Part shown: in pieces, positions 1 to 7,625 of the stretch
Layout of the letters: each line of letters opens with the position of its first letter
Position numbering within the stretch: position 1 is the stretch's first letter
Assembly: GCF_030539665.1 (NCBI RefSeq)
Contig: NZ_JAUNXR010000001.1
Location: forward strand, 350,767-414,766
Source: Methanobrevibacter sp.
GTDB lineage: Archaea > Methanobacteriota > Methanobacteria > Methanobacteriales > Methanobacteriaceae
Direction: 5' to 3'
Length of the DNA: 64,000 bases
Translations under genes and position numbers: made by a program
Notes under the pieces: generated by a model
What the model was told of the DNA's origin: nothing
Database searches by the model: none
The model's input: the letters and a program-made list of their open reading frames with translations, nothing else

Positions 1-159
1 CTTGCCATTTCAAACCAGATTGCCGGAACAAAGGCAACATTCAATTTTAAAAGATATGATGAGGCAAAACCGGGAATCATTTCAGGTTTAGGGCCGATGG
101 TTGATGATATATTTGCAGGCCTTATTGCAGGGTGCATGTCAAAAATATTTGAGGAATAG
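1..159 (+). CDS. cobZ: C-terminal fragment of CobZ-like alpha-ribazole phosphatase (PgpA family)
   Basis: The frame is open from base 1 to TAG at 157-159 and gives the last 52 residues of a protein that starts outside the window. The ending [16 protein letters not shown] carries the DDxxAG motif of PgpA-type phosphatases. In Methanosarcina mazei a PgpA-like protein, CobZ, removes the phosphate from alpha-ribazole-5'-phosphate in cobamide synthesis. Here cobS follows after only two bases, which favours the CobZ role over phosphatidylglycerophosphate phosphatase. That choice is inference from context; the family assignment is seen in the sequence. Confidence 0.72.
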   Translation, partial: LAISNQIAGTKATFNFKRYDEAKPGIISGLGPMVDDIFAGLIAGCMSKIFEE

Positions 160-161
160 AA

Positions 162-935
162 ATGGAAGATGATTATTTTAAGGATGAAAAATTCTCTCCA
201 TTCAAGTCCATTTTAGGGCTTGTAACATTCTCAACAATTCTGCCGATCAATGTTTTCACATCTATTGAATACATGACAAAAATGACCTGGTTTTGGCCAA
301 TTATCCATTTTTTCATTGGGGCGTTGGCTGCAGGAGTTGCTTTTATTTGTCAGGACTTTTTGCATTTCAACCCATTGCTTGTGGCTGTCATAACCTATGC
401 ATTCTTAATGTTAATAACCGGATTTAACCATATTGATGGCGTGATGGATATGGCTGACGGAGTGATGGTTCATGGGGATGCTAAAAAGAAGATATCAGTC
501 ATGAAGGACTCAATGGTTGGTGCTGGAGGAATAATGGCTGCCATTCTTATTGCATTGATAACAATTGCAGGCATTTGCAATGTTCTTGATTATAGGTTCA
601 TAAATGGAATCATAATCTGTGAAATGGTTGCAAAAACTTCCCTTCTCACAACAGCTTTAACCTCAAAACCGATTGATGGTATCGGGTCATACTTTATAAG
701 GTCAACCAATATTGTAAATTATGCGGTCTCTACAATTATTGTAGCTGTCTTATGCTTCCTATTGGGGAATATTGTGGGGATATTTGGACTTATTGGTGCA
801 ATGTTTGCCGGAGCAGTAGTAAGTTTGATAGCTAAGAAAAACTTTGGAGTAGCTAATGGGGATGTTTTAGGAACATCAAATGAAATCGGAAGGGCTGTGG
901 CACTTTTATTCATGATTATAATGTTATTTTATTAA
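162..935 (+). CDS. cobS: Adenosylcobinamide-GDP ribazoletransferase (cobalamin synthase)
   Basis: This is the integral-membrane enzyme that joins adenosylcobinamide-GDP to alpha-ribazole (or its phosphate) in the last steps of cobamide assembly. The 257-residue length is normal for CobS. The family signature FNHIDGVMDMADGVM lies near residues 88-102, with Asp92, Asp96 and Asp99 as likely Mg-binding residues. Hydrophobic segments near 47-66, 70-88, 117-140, 180-205, 213-235 and 243-257 fit a polytopic protein. It starts two bases after the cobZ-like stop, so the two are probably one operon. Methanogens need cobamides for the methyltransferase Mtr. Confidence 0.93.
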   Translation: MEDDYFKDEKFSPFKSILGLVTFSTILPINVFTSIEYMTKMTWFWPIIHFFIGALAAGVAFICQDFLHFNPLLVAVITYAFLMLITGFNHIDGVMDMADGVMVHGDAKKKISVMKDSMVGAGGIMAAILIALITIAGICNVLDYRFINGIIICEMVAKTSLLTTALTSKPIDGIGSYFIRSTNIVNYAVSTIIVAVLCFLLGNIVGIFGLIGAMFAGAVVSLIAKKNFGVANGDVLGTSNEIGRAVALLFMIIMLFY

Positions 936-944
936 GTGGTTATT

Positions 945-1487
945 ATGAATGTAAATGTTTTAAGATTGGATCATAGATTAAGAAGAGATACACGTATTAC
1001 AACTCATGTATGTTTAACAGCAAGGGCATTTGGAGCAAGCAAGATCTATTTGGCTGGCGAAAGGGACAATAAGCTCATGGATAATGTTCGTGACATCGTT
1101 AATCGTTGGGGTGGTGATTTTGAAGTTGAGTATGCTGATAGTCACAAGAAAATCATCAACGATTGGAAGGACAATGGTGGCAAGGTAGTTCATTTAACAA
1201 TGTACGGTACCCAGGCTCATGAGGCAGCTCCTGAAATCAGGGAATCTGGAGAGGATATTCTGATTGTTGTGGGGGGATCTAAAGTTCCAACCGATGTTTA
1301 TAAAAGTGCCGATTGGAACGTTTCAGTTACTACACAGCCTCATTCTGAAGTGTCCTCATTAGGTGTTTTCCAACATTTGTTGATGGATGGAAAAGAGTTT
1401 GAATTGGAATTTGAAGATCCCGTATTTGAAGTAATTCCAACAGCTCATGGAAAGAATGTAAATATCCATAATGAAAATAAGAAGTAG
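945..1487 (+). CDS. trm56: tRNA (cytidine(56)-2'-O)-methyltransferase Trm56
   Basis: Archaeal SPOUT-class enzyme that methylates the ribose of C56 in the T-loop of tRNAs using S-adenosylmethionine. The start MNVNVLRLDHRLRRDTRIT and the later stretch GGSKVPTDVY...NVSVTTQPHSEVSSL are characteristic and form the trefoil-knot cofactor site. The ORF can be extended to a GTG at 936, but that GTG directly abuts the cobS stop and belongs to the ribosome-binding region; ATG 945 gives the family N-terminus and 180 residues, the usual length. It lies immediately downstream of cobS and may be cotranscribed. It ends one base before the convergent DUF763 gene. Confidence 0.93.
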   Translation: MNVNVLRLDHRLRRDTRITTHVCLTARAFGASKIYLAGERDNKLMDNVRDIVNRWGGDFEVEYADSHKKIINDWKDNGGKVVHLTMYGTQAHEAAPEIRESGEDILIVVGGSKVPTDVYKSADWNVSVTTQPHSEVSSLGVFQHLLMDGKEFELEFEDPVFEVIPTAHGKNVNIHNENKK

Positions 1488-2582
1488 CTAGTTCAAAAAG
1501 TCTTCAAGTCTTTTAATGGCTTTTAACTTTTCATCTTTTTTTATTTTGGCTTCTTCTACAGCTTCCTTTATTGTATTTATTGAATTGTCATAGACTTCCC
1601 TGTCTACTGGATATGGAAATCCGTCTTTTCCTCCATGGGTGAAGCTATATTTTACCGGATCTTCCCAGCTTGCAGGCTCCCCATATACCAAATCTGAGAT
1701 TAGGGCCAGCGCTCTTATTTTTTTAGGTCCTATTCCTTGAAGCAATATTAGCTCTTCATAGTTTTCAGGCTGTATTTCCCATGCTGCCCTTAAGACTTCA
1801 TATTCCTTATCTGACAAATCACTATCAAGCACAGGGTGGTGTTTCGGCATTGTAAAATCGGTTAACAACATTTGATTGTCCTTTCTTTTAAAGAATTGTC
1901 TTAAATGGGCGGGATTATCGTTGATTAGGTCAACACTTATTTTTTGAGCTTCTTTACTTTCCTTATCTGCCATATTCAATGCTTTATTGTTTTTCATATC
2001 GCAAGAAATTCCTGAATGCGGGTCCTCTAAAAATTCATCAAACCCGTCGCTCATCCAATGATATCTGCGAGCATATTTATTTTCGGCGTTCAATCCCTGC
2101 TGAACCACGGCCCAATCTCCTTTTTCTGTTACGAAGAAGTTGTGTTGATATAGGGTGTAGCTATCTTGAATGCAGGAGTTGTCAATTTTGGCAGTCAATT
2201 TGCTTGCATTCACCATTTCTTCAATTTTTGAATCTTTAAATCCGAATATTTCTCCGGCACGTTTGATTCCTGCAGGTGTTTTTCTGGATTTTCCACCCTT
2301 ACCTCCACTTAAATAAATGCCGTGCTTTTCACTATCTAGTGAATGTTTTAAGGCACCTAATGTTGTTGTTGTGGTTCCTGATGAATGCCAATCAAAACCT
2401 AAAACGCAGGAAAATGCCTGGAACCAATAGGGATTTGATATTCTATGTAGGAATTCTTTCTGACCGTATTCCTCAACAATAACTTCAGTTATGGCTCCTG
2501 ACAAATCCACCATTCTTGTAAATAGCCATTTTGGCGGGTGGCCTCCGTGAAGGGGTAAATTGACAACTCCTGTTCTTGACAT
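1488..2582 (-). CDS. DUF763 family protein with helix-hairpin-helix motif
   Basis: The 364-residue protein has the full DUF763 pattern (start MSRTGVVNLPLHGGHPPKWL; then FDWHSSGTTTTTLGALKHSL near 63-82), a family found in many archaea and thermophilic bacteria and of unknown function. Residues about 278-297 (LILLQGIGPKKIRALALISD) form a clear helix-hairpin-helix motif, the non-specific DNA-binding element of repair and recombination proteins, so a nucleic-acid role is likely. It has no partner gene on its own strand nearby. Its stop directly abuts the stop of trm56. The exact activity cannot be told from the sequence. Confidence 0.85.
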   Translation of the reverse strand: MSRTGVVNLPLHGGHPPKWLFTRMVDLSGAITEVIVEEYGQKEFLHRISNPYWFQAFSCVLGFDWHSSGTTTTTLGALKHSLDSEKHGIYLSGGKGGKSRKTPAGIKRAGEIFGFKDSKIEEMVNASKLTAKIDNSCIQDSYTLYQHNFFVTEKGDWAVVQQGLNAENKYARRYHWMSDGFDEFLEDPHSGISCDMKNNKALNMADKESKEAQKISVDLINDNPAHLRQFFKRKDNQMLLTDFTMPKHHPVLDSDLSDKEYEVLRAAWEIQPENYEELILLQGIGPKKIRALALISDLVYGEPASWEDPVKYSFTHGGKDGFPYPVDREVYDNSINTIKEAVEEAKIKKDEKLKAIKRLEDFLN

Positions 2583-2702
2583 GATTATTATATTAATAAA
2601 AAATCTTTTTTATATAATTTCTGAGAGCATATGAAATCTATTTTCATAATTTAATTTTGCTATTAACAGTTATTTTTTAAATTCAAGCTAAAGTTTACCT
2701 TA

Positions 2703-2728
2703 TTTTAAATAATTGGAATTATTTAAAA
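2703..2728. promoter_or_regulatory. 26-base perfect palindrome next to a TATA box
   Basis: Arms 2703-2714 (TTTTAAATAATT) and 2717-2728 are exact inverted repeats around GG at 2715-2716. A TATA-like TTTATAAAA follows at 2734-2742, so the palindrome covers the BRE position of the promoter for the gene at 2765. This is the geometry of an operator. AT-richness raises the chance of random palindromes, but 12 matched pairs with a 2-base centre is unusual. Confidence 0.5.
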
Positions 2729-2764
2729 GAAAATTTATAAAAATAATAAAAATAATCATTTATT

Positions 2765-3082
2765 ATGAGTGTCAGAGCTTATATCTTAAGAAAAGTTAAT
2801 GTAAAATTTAAGGACGATGAGATTATATTTGAGAGAATTTTGGATAGGTATCCATTGTTTAATGTATGGCATCATCCAAAGATTTTCGAATTATTTGAAG
2901 ATTATGGCTGCGATTTTTCCAATCAGGATGCAATTGGAGAAATAATGCTGACCAAAAAAGGTTGGAAGGAATTTGTAAAGAAATTTAAAAAAGATGATTG
3001 GAGTGATGAGGAATTAAAAATTTTAGAAACCATTAATCGGGAATTGGAAATAGATGAGGATATCTGGTGTGAGTGTTTTTAA
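2765..3082 (+). CDS. Hypothetical protein, 105 residues, acidic
   Basis: I do not recognise a family. The protein is small, soluble and rich in Asp/Glu/Lys with several Trp (HHPKIFELF near 36-44; KKGWKEFVKKFKKDDWSDEE near 70-89) and ends in WCECF. Coding character is supported by its uninterrupted frame in AT-rich DNA and normal amino-acid composition. There is no Shine-Dalgarno; the TATA-like element at 2734-2742 puts the expected transcription start close to the ATG, so it may be translated from a leaderless mRNA. The upstream palindrome suggests tight regulation. It stands alone between the divergent DUF763 gene and the FKBP gene. Confidence 0.7.
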   Translation: MSVRAYILRKVNVKFKDDEIIFERILDRYPLFNVWHHPKIFELFEDYGCDFSNQDAIGEIMLTKKGWKEFVKKFKKDDWSDEELKILETINRELEIDEDIWCECF

Positions 3083-3184
3083 TACTATTAAACAAAACAT
3101 TAATAAATGTTTAAAAATAAAATTACTAATTGTTATAATATTAACATAATTTACTTTATTAACATTTATAAGGAGAGATTATTT

Positions 3185-3919
3185 ATGGCAATTAATAACG
3201 GTGATTTTGTAAGATTAAATTTTACTGGAAAAGTTAAAGAAACCGATGATGTATTTGACACTACTTATGAGGATGTAGCTAAAGATGCTGAAATTTACAT
3301 GGAAGACAGAACCTACAAACCAATTCCAATTGTTGTAGGTGGAAACCATTTATTACCTGTTATTGAAGAATCAATCGAAGGACTTGAAGCTGGAGAAACC
3401 AAAACCATCGAAGTAGAAAGTAAAGATGCATTTGGTGAAAGATCCTCAGAATTAATCCAATTAATTCCAATGAGAGAATTCAAAAAACAAGGTATGACTC
3501 CTGTTCCAGGTATGCCAATCAGCGCTGGTGACAGAACTGGAAGAATATTGACCGTAAACGGTGGAAGAGTAAAAGTTGACTTCAACCATGAATTAGCAGG
3601 AAAAGACTTAGTTTACGATATTGAAGTAATTGAAATTCTTGAAGATGATGAAGACAAAATCAAAAGCATGATTGAGCTTCACTACGGTTCTCCAAACATG
3701 GACATCGACAAAACCGAAATCGACATTGACGGAGATACTGTAAACATTACTTTAGATGAAATTACCAAATTCGATCAAAAATCCTACATGGATGTAACCT
3801 TTGCAAGATTCAGAATAGCAAAAGACATCTGGGATAACATGGACTTTGAAAAAGTTAACTTCGTTGACTCTTTCGAGAAAAAAACTACTGAAGAAGACGC
3901 AGAAGAAGATGAAGAATAA
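3185..3919 (+). CDS. FKBP-type peptidyl-prolyl cis-trans isomerase, long archaeal (SlyD-like) form
   Basis: Catalyses proline isomerisation and acts as a folding chaperone. The FKBP fold runs from the start (GDFVRLNFTGKVKETDDVFDTT) to about residue 155, with the insert-in-flap chaperone region (SKDAFGERSSELIQLIP) and the FNHELAGKDLVYDIEV strand typical of SlyD/MtFK proteins. A C-terminal alpha/beta extension of about 80 residues makes it the long archaeal type (244 residues), ending in an acidic tail. The frame is open upstream to 3107, but ATG 3185 follows a good Shine-Dalgarno (AAGGAGAG at 3168-3175) and gives the expected N-terminus. Confidence 0.92.
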   Translation: MAINNGDFVRLNFTGKVKETDDVFDTTYEDVAKDAEIYMEDRTYKPIPIVVGGNHLLPVIEESIEGLEAGETKTIEVESKDAFGERSSELIQLIPMREFKKQGMTPVPGMPISAGDRTGRILTVNGGRVKVDFNHELAGKDLVYDIEVIEILEDDEDKIKSMIELHYGSPNMDIDKTEIDIDGDTVNITLDEITKFDQKSYMDVTFARFRIAKDIWDNMDFEKVNFVDSFEKKTTEEDAEEDEE

Positions 3920-3927
3920 TTCTTCTT

Positions 3928-4437
3928 CTAAATACTTTTTTTATTAGCAACAGCCACAATTCCTGGAATATTTTCCACTTTTAACCTGAACATGGCTTCA
4001 ATGCCCTCATTTTCAAATAAAACACATTCTTTTTCTAAAACATTGCTTGTTAAAAGTGCAGCTACTGGGGGAGTTATTACAAAAATAGAACCGTTTTTAT
4101 AAAGAGCTTCCTTTGTTTCATCGCTTAAGGAACCCTTGCCGATATGTATTTTAACACCATTCTCACTGAGGAAGGGGATGGTACCTTCAATTTCCTCTTT
4201 GTTGCTTGTAGTAGGAGCGATTCCTGCATCGCTAACTGCAGTATGCATTATTGCAATTCCATTCAAATCAAATGGCACATCGTTCTCCTTTATCAGTTCA
4301 ACTAGCTGAGGCAATGCCGCATCACGTCCAGTATAGATTTCTCCGCTTATTAGAATTTTATCTCCAACATTTAAATTAGCTAGCTCCTCACTGGCTATAG
4401 GTGTTGTTACTTTTTTCATGATTATTAGTTTGGCCAT
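3928..4437 (-). CDS. Class I fumarase beta-subunit-like protein, divergent
   Basis: The 169-residue protein matches the C-terminal (beta) half of iron-sulfur fumarase/tartrate dehydratase: VTTPIASEEL...LNVGDKILISGEIYTGRD, then IMHTAV, GIAPTTS, IGKG and a final GIEAMFRLKVENIPGIVAV. In methanogens the two-subunit fumarase serves the incomplete reductive TCA branch that also uses the kor and suc genes found 3 kb away. However, the usual RDxAH motif reads RDAAL here, and the usual PGGCAALL-type segment reads TPPVAALL, so a changed activity is possible. No alpha subunit is adjacent. Start is uncertain: ATG 4437 or ATG 4419 (MKKVTTPI, closer to family starts); neither has a Shine-Dalgarno. Confidence 0.75.
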   Translation of the reverse strand: MAKLIIMKKVTTPIASEELANLNVGDKILISGEIYTGRDAALPQLVELIKENDVPFDLNGIAIMHTAVSDAGIAPTTSNKEEIEGTIPFLSENGVKIHIGKGSLSDETKEALYKNGSIFVITPPVAALLTSNVLEKECVLFENEGIEAMFRLKVENIPGIVAVANKKSI

Positions 4438-4462
4438 TTTATAAAAAGTAGTTTTTTATTAG

Positions 4463-4484
4463 GTTGTCTATTTTTTTAGACAAC
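4463..4484. promoter_or_regulatory. Inverted repeat at the expected transcription start of the fumarase-like gene
   Basis: GTTGTCTA at 4463-4470 and TAGACAAC at 4477-4484 are perfect 8-base arms around six T. On the minus strand a TATA-like ATTTAAATA at about 4485-4494 lies just upstream, so the repeat sits over the likely start site, 26-47 bases before the gene. It can be an operator or an mRNA hairpin. Confidence 0.45.
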
Positions 4485-4679
4485 TATTTAAATTGTGCAA
4501 AATAGATTGTCAGCAATTAATAAATGTATTGGAATTAGAGGATTGTATTTTCAAATAAAACTCCAATAATTTAGAAAGAGGATGACATTATTAAAATTTC
4601 CTTGCTTACATTTTGCTCATATAGCAAATATTATTAAGTTGTTATAATATAATACTTAATTAAGGTAAAATGCTTTGCG

Positions 4680-7229
4680 GTGATAATAATTAGTTTCTGG
4701 GACAATATTAAAAACAAATTAAATACCAAAAATCCTGCTTTAGAACTTCAAAAAAAGATAATCAATGATCTTGATGAAGGAAAATCTTTCCATGATGCTA
4801 TAGGGGATGATAAGGAGATTGTTGTTCAATGGTATGTTAAGGGTCGCAGAGGCAATGAACTTTATGCTAATTTTTATAATCAATTGAAGACCTTGGCTAG
4901 TGAGGATTTGATGATTGAGGATTTGACCACAATCGTAGATTCGGTCAAAGAGTCTGGACAGTTTCTAAACACCATGCAGAATTTCGTACTGTTCAACGAT
5001 CCTTTAGAAATCAATGAATGGTATCTAAAAGGCCGTGACGGCGATGCTGCATATAGTTGGTTTTATAATTCAATAAAGCAATATGCATTTCAGGATGTCA
5101 TAAGATATGATGAAAAACTATTGTTTGGATTATTGGATGATGGTGTTGACTTGGATGTTGCTTTAAACTCATCAAAAATATTTTCAAGCAAGAGGGAATT
5201 CAAGGAAAACGAATATCCATTAATAAAATCATTTGTTGAGAAACATTCGAAAGAGACCATTGTTTTTGGCCTTAAGGAAGGAAAACAGTTTTCAGATTTG
5301 ATTGAAAGTGAGGACATCTACAATACTCCTGAAGAGATTATCTCATGGTATGAGCAAGGAAGAAATGGGGAACTGGAACATGTGGAATTTTACAGGCAGG
5401 CATTGCCTTTTGTTGTAAAGCAGGACTATAATAAGGTCAGCGAAGCAATCAACGAAGGAGTTCCAATTGAAGAGCTCTTAAGTTTAACAAGCGTAATATC
5501 TTCCAATCAGGAATTCAACGACTATTTGCCGCTCCATGGGTCTGGTTTTGAAAGTTTTATAGAACAGGACATGCAGAAAGCCATTTTAAACAGCTGTCTC
5601 TCAGGAGCTTCATTTGGAGATGCAATCAAAAGTCACGTTTTAAAATACAATCCAAAAGACTTTGAAATATGGTATAGGTTGGGAAGAGGAGGGGACTCCC
5701 AATATAAGGATTTCTTCGATAACATATCTCCATTCGTATTAAAGGATGATTGTGAAACAATATTTGCAGCAGTTGAGCAGGGCAAAACATTAATTGAAGC
5801 AATTGAGGACTCCGAAATATTAAATTCAAAGGAATTCATGGAAAAATTATATTCGATGGATGAATTTGAGAGTGGGGATATAGCCGCTCTTGTAAACAGG
5901 ACAATAGAACTGCTTATTTCAAATACCAATTACTCTTTAATAGGTTTCGATTTCAATGCTGAGAATGAAAATGTCAATCAATGGATTGAGCTGGGCAAAC
6001 TTGGTATTTATCCGTTCAAGGAGTTTTATGACGAATATTTGATTTACATAACTCAATCAAAGGTAATCGAAGCACTTAACAGGGACGAATTGTTCATTAA
6101 TGCAGTAAATACGGAAGATTTGCCATATAAGGCAGAAGAAATAATCGACTGGTTCCTAAAAGGCAAAAATGGGGAAAGATATGTGGAGTTCTATGAAAAA
6201 TGCGCTCCATTCACAATTAATGAAACAAAACAGAACATTATTGATCATTTGGAAATGTATCATTCTTTTAATCAGGCCATTAAACAACATGGCAAGTTTC
6301 ACGGTGAGAATGAAATTAGGGAATGGTTTAACAAAGGCAAAAACGGGGAAGAGCATGTAGAATTTTATGAGACATGTATGGAAATAATGAATCAATTCAA
6401 AGGCTCAATCAATTCCCTGGCCGATTTGCTGACACCAAAATACGAGAAAAAACTGAAATCTGCCGTATTGACTGTAGAGGAGTATGATGAGATAATTGAA
6501 GAGATATATCGGATGGGAGAATCTCTTGTCAAGTTTGATGAAGACGATTCCACATTTGACAAGGTTTCAAAAATCGTAAATGCTTATGCTCCATGGTCTT
6601 ACAAGTCAAAGGGGGGAGAATCAGGTTTTTACATGTCTAATTTTATCAAATTGGATGATAGGCTCTTGGTTTCACAAAAAATAGCTACACTGATTCACGA
6701 ACTGACACATCATTTAGTGTCGGAAATTCTCGAAATAGCATTGTGTTATATGTTGGATGTTGAAAAAACTCAGGCAATCGAAGGTTTCGTTGCGTTTTTC
6801 CTGATGGATCCGTTAACCAAAATCATGAATGAATACTGTGCCAGCACTGTTGAAGGAAGGTTCATTCTTCACGGATTCCAAAATTACGGAGCATATGACA
6901 TTGCCATGGAAGAATGCAGTGCTGACGGTTCTATTAAGGAACTGTACACTTACATGGGCAATACTCTTGCAGATGATATTATTTCTCTGTTGGAACGCTT
7001 CATTGATGAGGATTTGAGAAACGATATCAAAAACCAGTTCATTGACGACAGATTCCCTCCAAGGTATGATGGAATATATTATGAATGTTCACATACGGTT
7101 CCAAAGGATGTTACAATAGGATTGCTTTCTGAAGCGATTGTGGATTACTATAATTTGGCCAAGAATTCCGATGCTCACAAGCATAATTTGAAAGTGGCTT
7201 ATGATAGCTTTGACAAGTCTTATCAATGA
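4680..7229 (+). CDS. Large repeat protein with C-terminal zincin (HExxHH) domain, unrecognised
   Basis: I do not recognise this 849-residue protein as a named family. Residues 1-570 contain seven copies of a unit with consensus EIxxWYxxGxxGxxxYxEFY, with the aromatic pair at 51, 114, 223, 331, 435, 491 and 549, separated by helical segments with an EGxxxxDAI-like pattern (for example DEGKSFHDAI at 32-41). The C-terminal 250 residues carry HELTHHLV (His673, Glu674, His677), the zinc site of gluzincin peptidases, preceded by a helix, and MEECSAD at 743-749 as candidate third ligand region. No signal peptide or membrane segment is seen, so it is probably cytoplasmic. Start is GTG 4680; the nearest Shine-Dalgarno-like AAGGT (4662-4666) is rather distant. 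It appears monocistronic. Confidence 0.85.
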   Translation: MIIISFWDNIKNKLNTKNPALELQKKIINDLDEGKSFHDAIGDDKEIVVQWYVKGRRGNELYANFYNQLKTLASEDLMIEDLTTIVDSVKESGQFLNTMQNFVLFNDPLEINEWYLKGRDGDAAYSWFYNSIKQYAFQDVIRYDEKLLFGLLDDGVDLDVALNSSKIFSSKREFKENEYPLIKSFVEKHSKETIVFGLKEGKQFSDLIESEDIYNTPEEIISWYEQGRNGELEHVEFYRQALPFVVKQDYNKVSEAINEGVPIEELLSLTSVISSNQEFNDYLPLHGSGFESFIEQDMQKAILNSCLSGASFGDAIKSHVLKYNPKDFEIWYRLGRGGDSQYKDFFDNISPFVLKDDCETIFAAVEQGKTLIEAIEDSEILNSKEFMEKLYSMDEFESGDIAALVNRTIELLISNTNYSLIGFDFNAENENVNQWIELGKLGIYPFKEFYDEYLIYITQSKVIEALNRDELFINAVNTEDLPYKAEEIIDWFLKGKNGERYVEFYEKCAPFTINETKQNIIDHLEMYHSFNQAIKQHGKFHGENEIREWFNKGKNGEEHVEFYETCMEIMNQFKGSINSLADLLTPKYEKKLKSAVLTVEEYDEIIEEIYRMGESLVKFDEDDSTFDKVSKIVNAYAPWSYKSKGGESGFYMSNFIKLDDRLLVSQKIATLIHELTHHLVSEILEIALCYMLDVEKTQAIEGFVAFFLMDPLTKIMNEYCASTVEGRFILHGFQNYGAYDIAMEECSADGSIKELYTYMGNTLADDIISLLERFIDEDLRNDIKNQFIDDRFPPRYDGIYYECSHTVPKDVTIGLLSEAIVDYYNLAKNSDAHKHNLKVAYDSFDKSYQ

Positions 7230-7350
7230 TTTTTTTCACTTTCTTTTTTTTCCTTGAAATTTAAACAATCTATAAAAGGCTGTTTTTAATAACCTTTTTA
7301 AATGTTGTAAAACATATATATAAATCAATAATTTATTAAGGAGATTATGG

Positions 7351-7614
7351 ATGATTTATATTGATGAAAATTTATGTAAAGGTTGTCATCTTTGCGTATA
7401 CATGTGTTATCAAAATGTTTATGCAATATCTTCAGATGCTAATAAAAAAGGTGTTTTGCTTCCATATGTGAAGTTTGAAGAAAGATGTACTGATTGCGGA
7501 GTCTGTGAAGTTGTTTGTCCAGATCAAGCTATTACTGTTAATGTTAATAAAAATTGGTGGGTTGGAGAAGATACCAAATTCAATCCAAAATTTTCAACAG
7601 GTAAAAAAGATTAG
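7351..7614 (+). CDS. korD: 2-oxoglutarate:ferredoxin oxidoreductase, delta subunit
   Basis: An 87-residue polyferredoxin with two [4Fe-4S] motifs: Cys9/12/15/19 and Cys46/49/52/56. As the delta subunit of 2-oxoglutarate synthase it carries electrons between the thiamine-dependent catalytic subunits and free ferredoxin. ATG 7351 follows AAGGAG at 7339-7344; an ATG at 7347 leads to an immediate stop. It is the first gene of korD-korA-korB-korC-sucC, the order known from Methanothermobacter. A TATA-like TATAAAAG at 7271-7278 is a candidate promoter. Confidence 0.93.
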   Translation: MIYIDENLCKGCHLCVYMCYQNVYAISSDANKKGVLLPYVKFEERCTDCGVCEVVCPDQAITVNVNKNWWVGEDTKFNPKFSTGKKD

Positions 7615-7625
7615 AGGTGTGGTTT

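Noticed and set aside
5626-5929. Two long minus-strand frames inside the repeat/zincin gene
   Set aside because: Shadows of the plus-strand coding frame; low-complexity translations without start signals.
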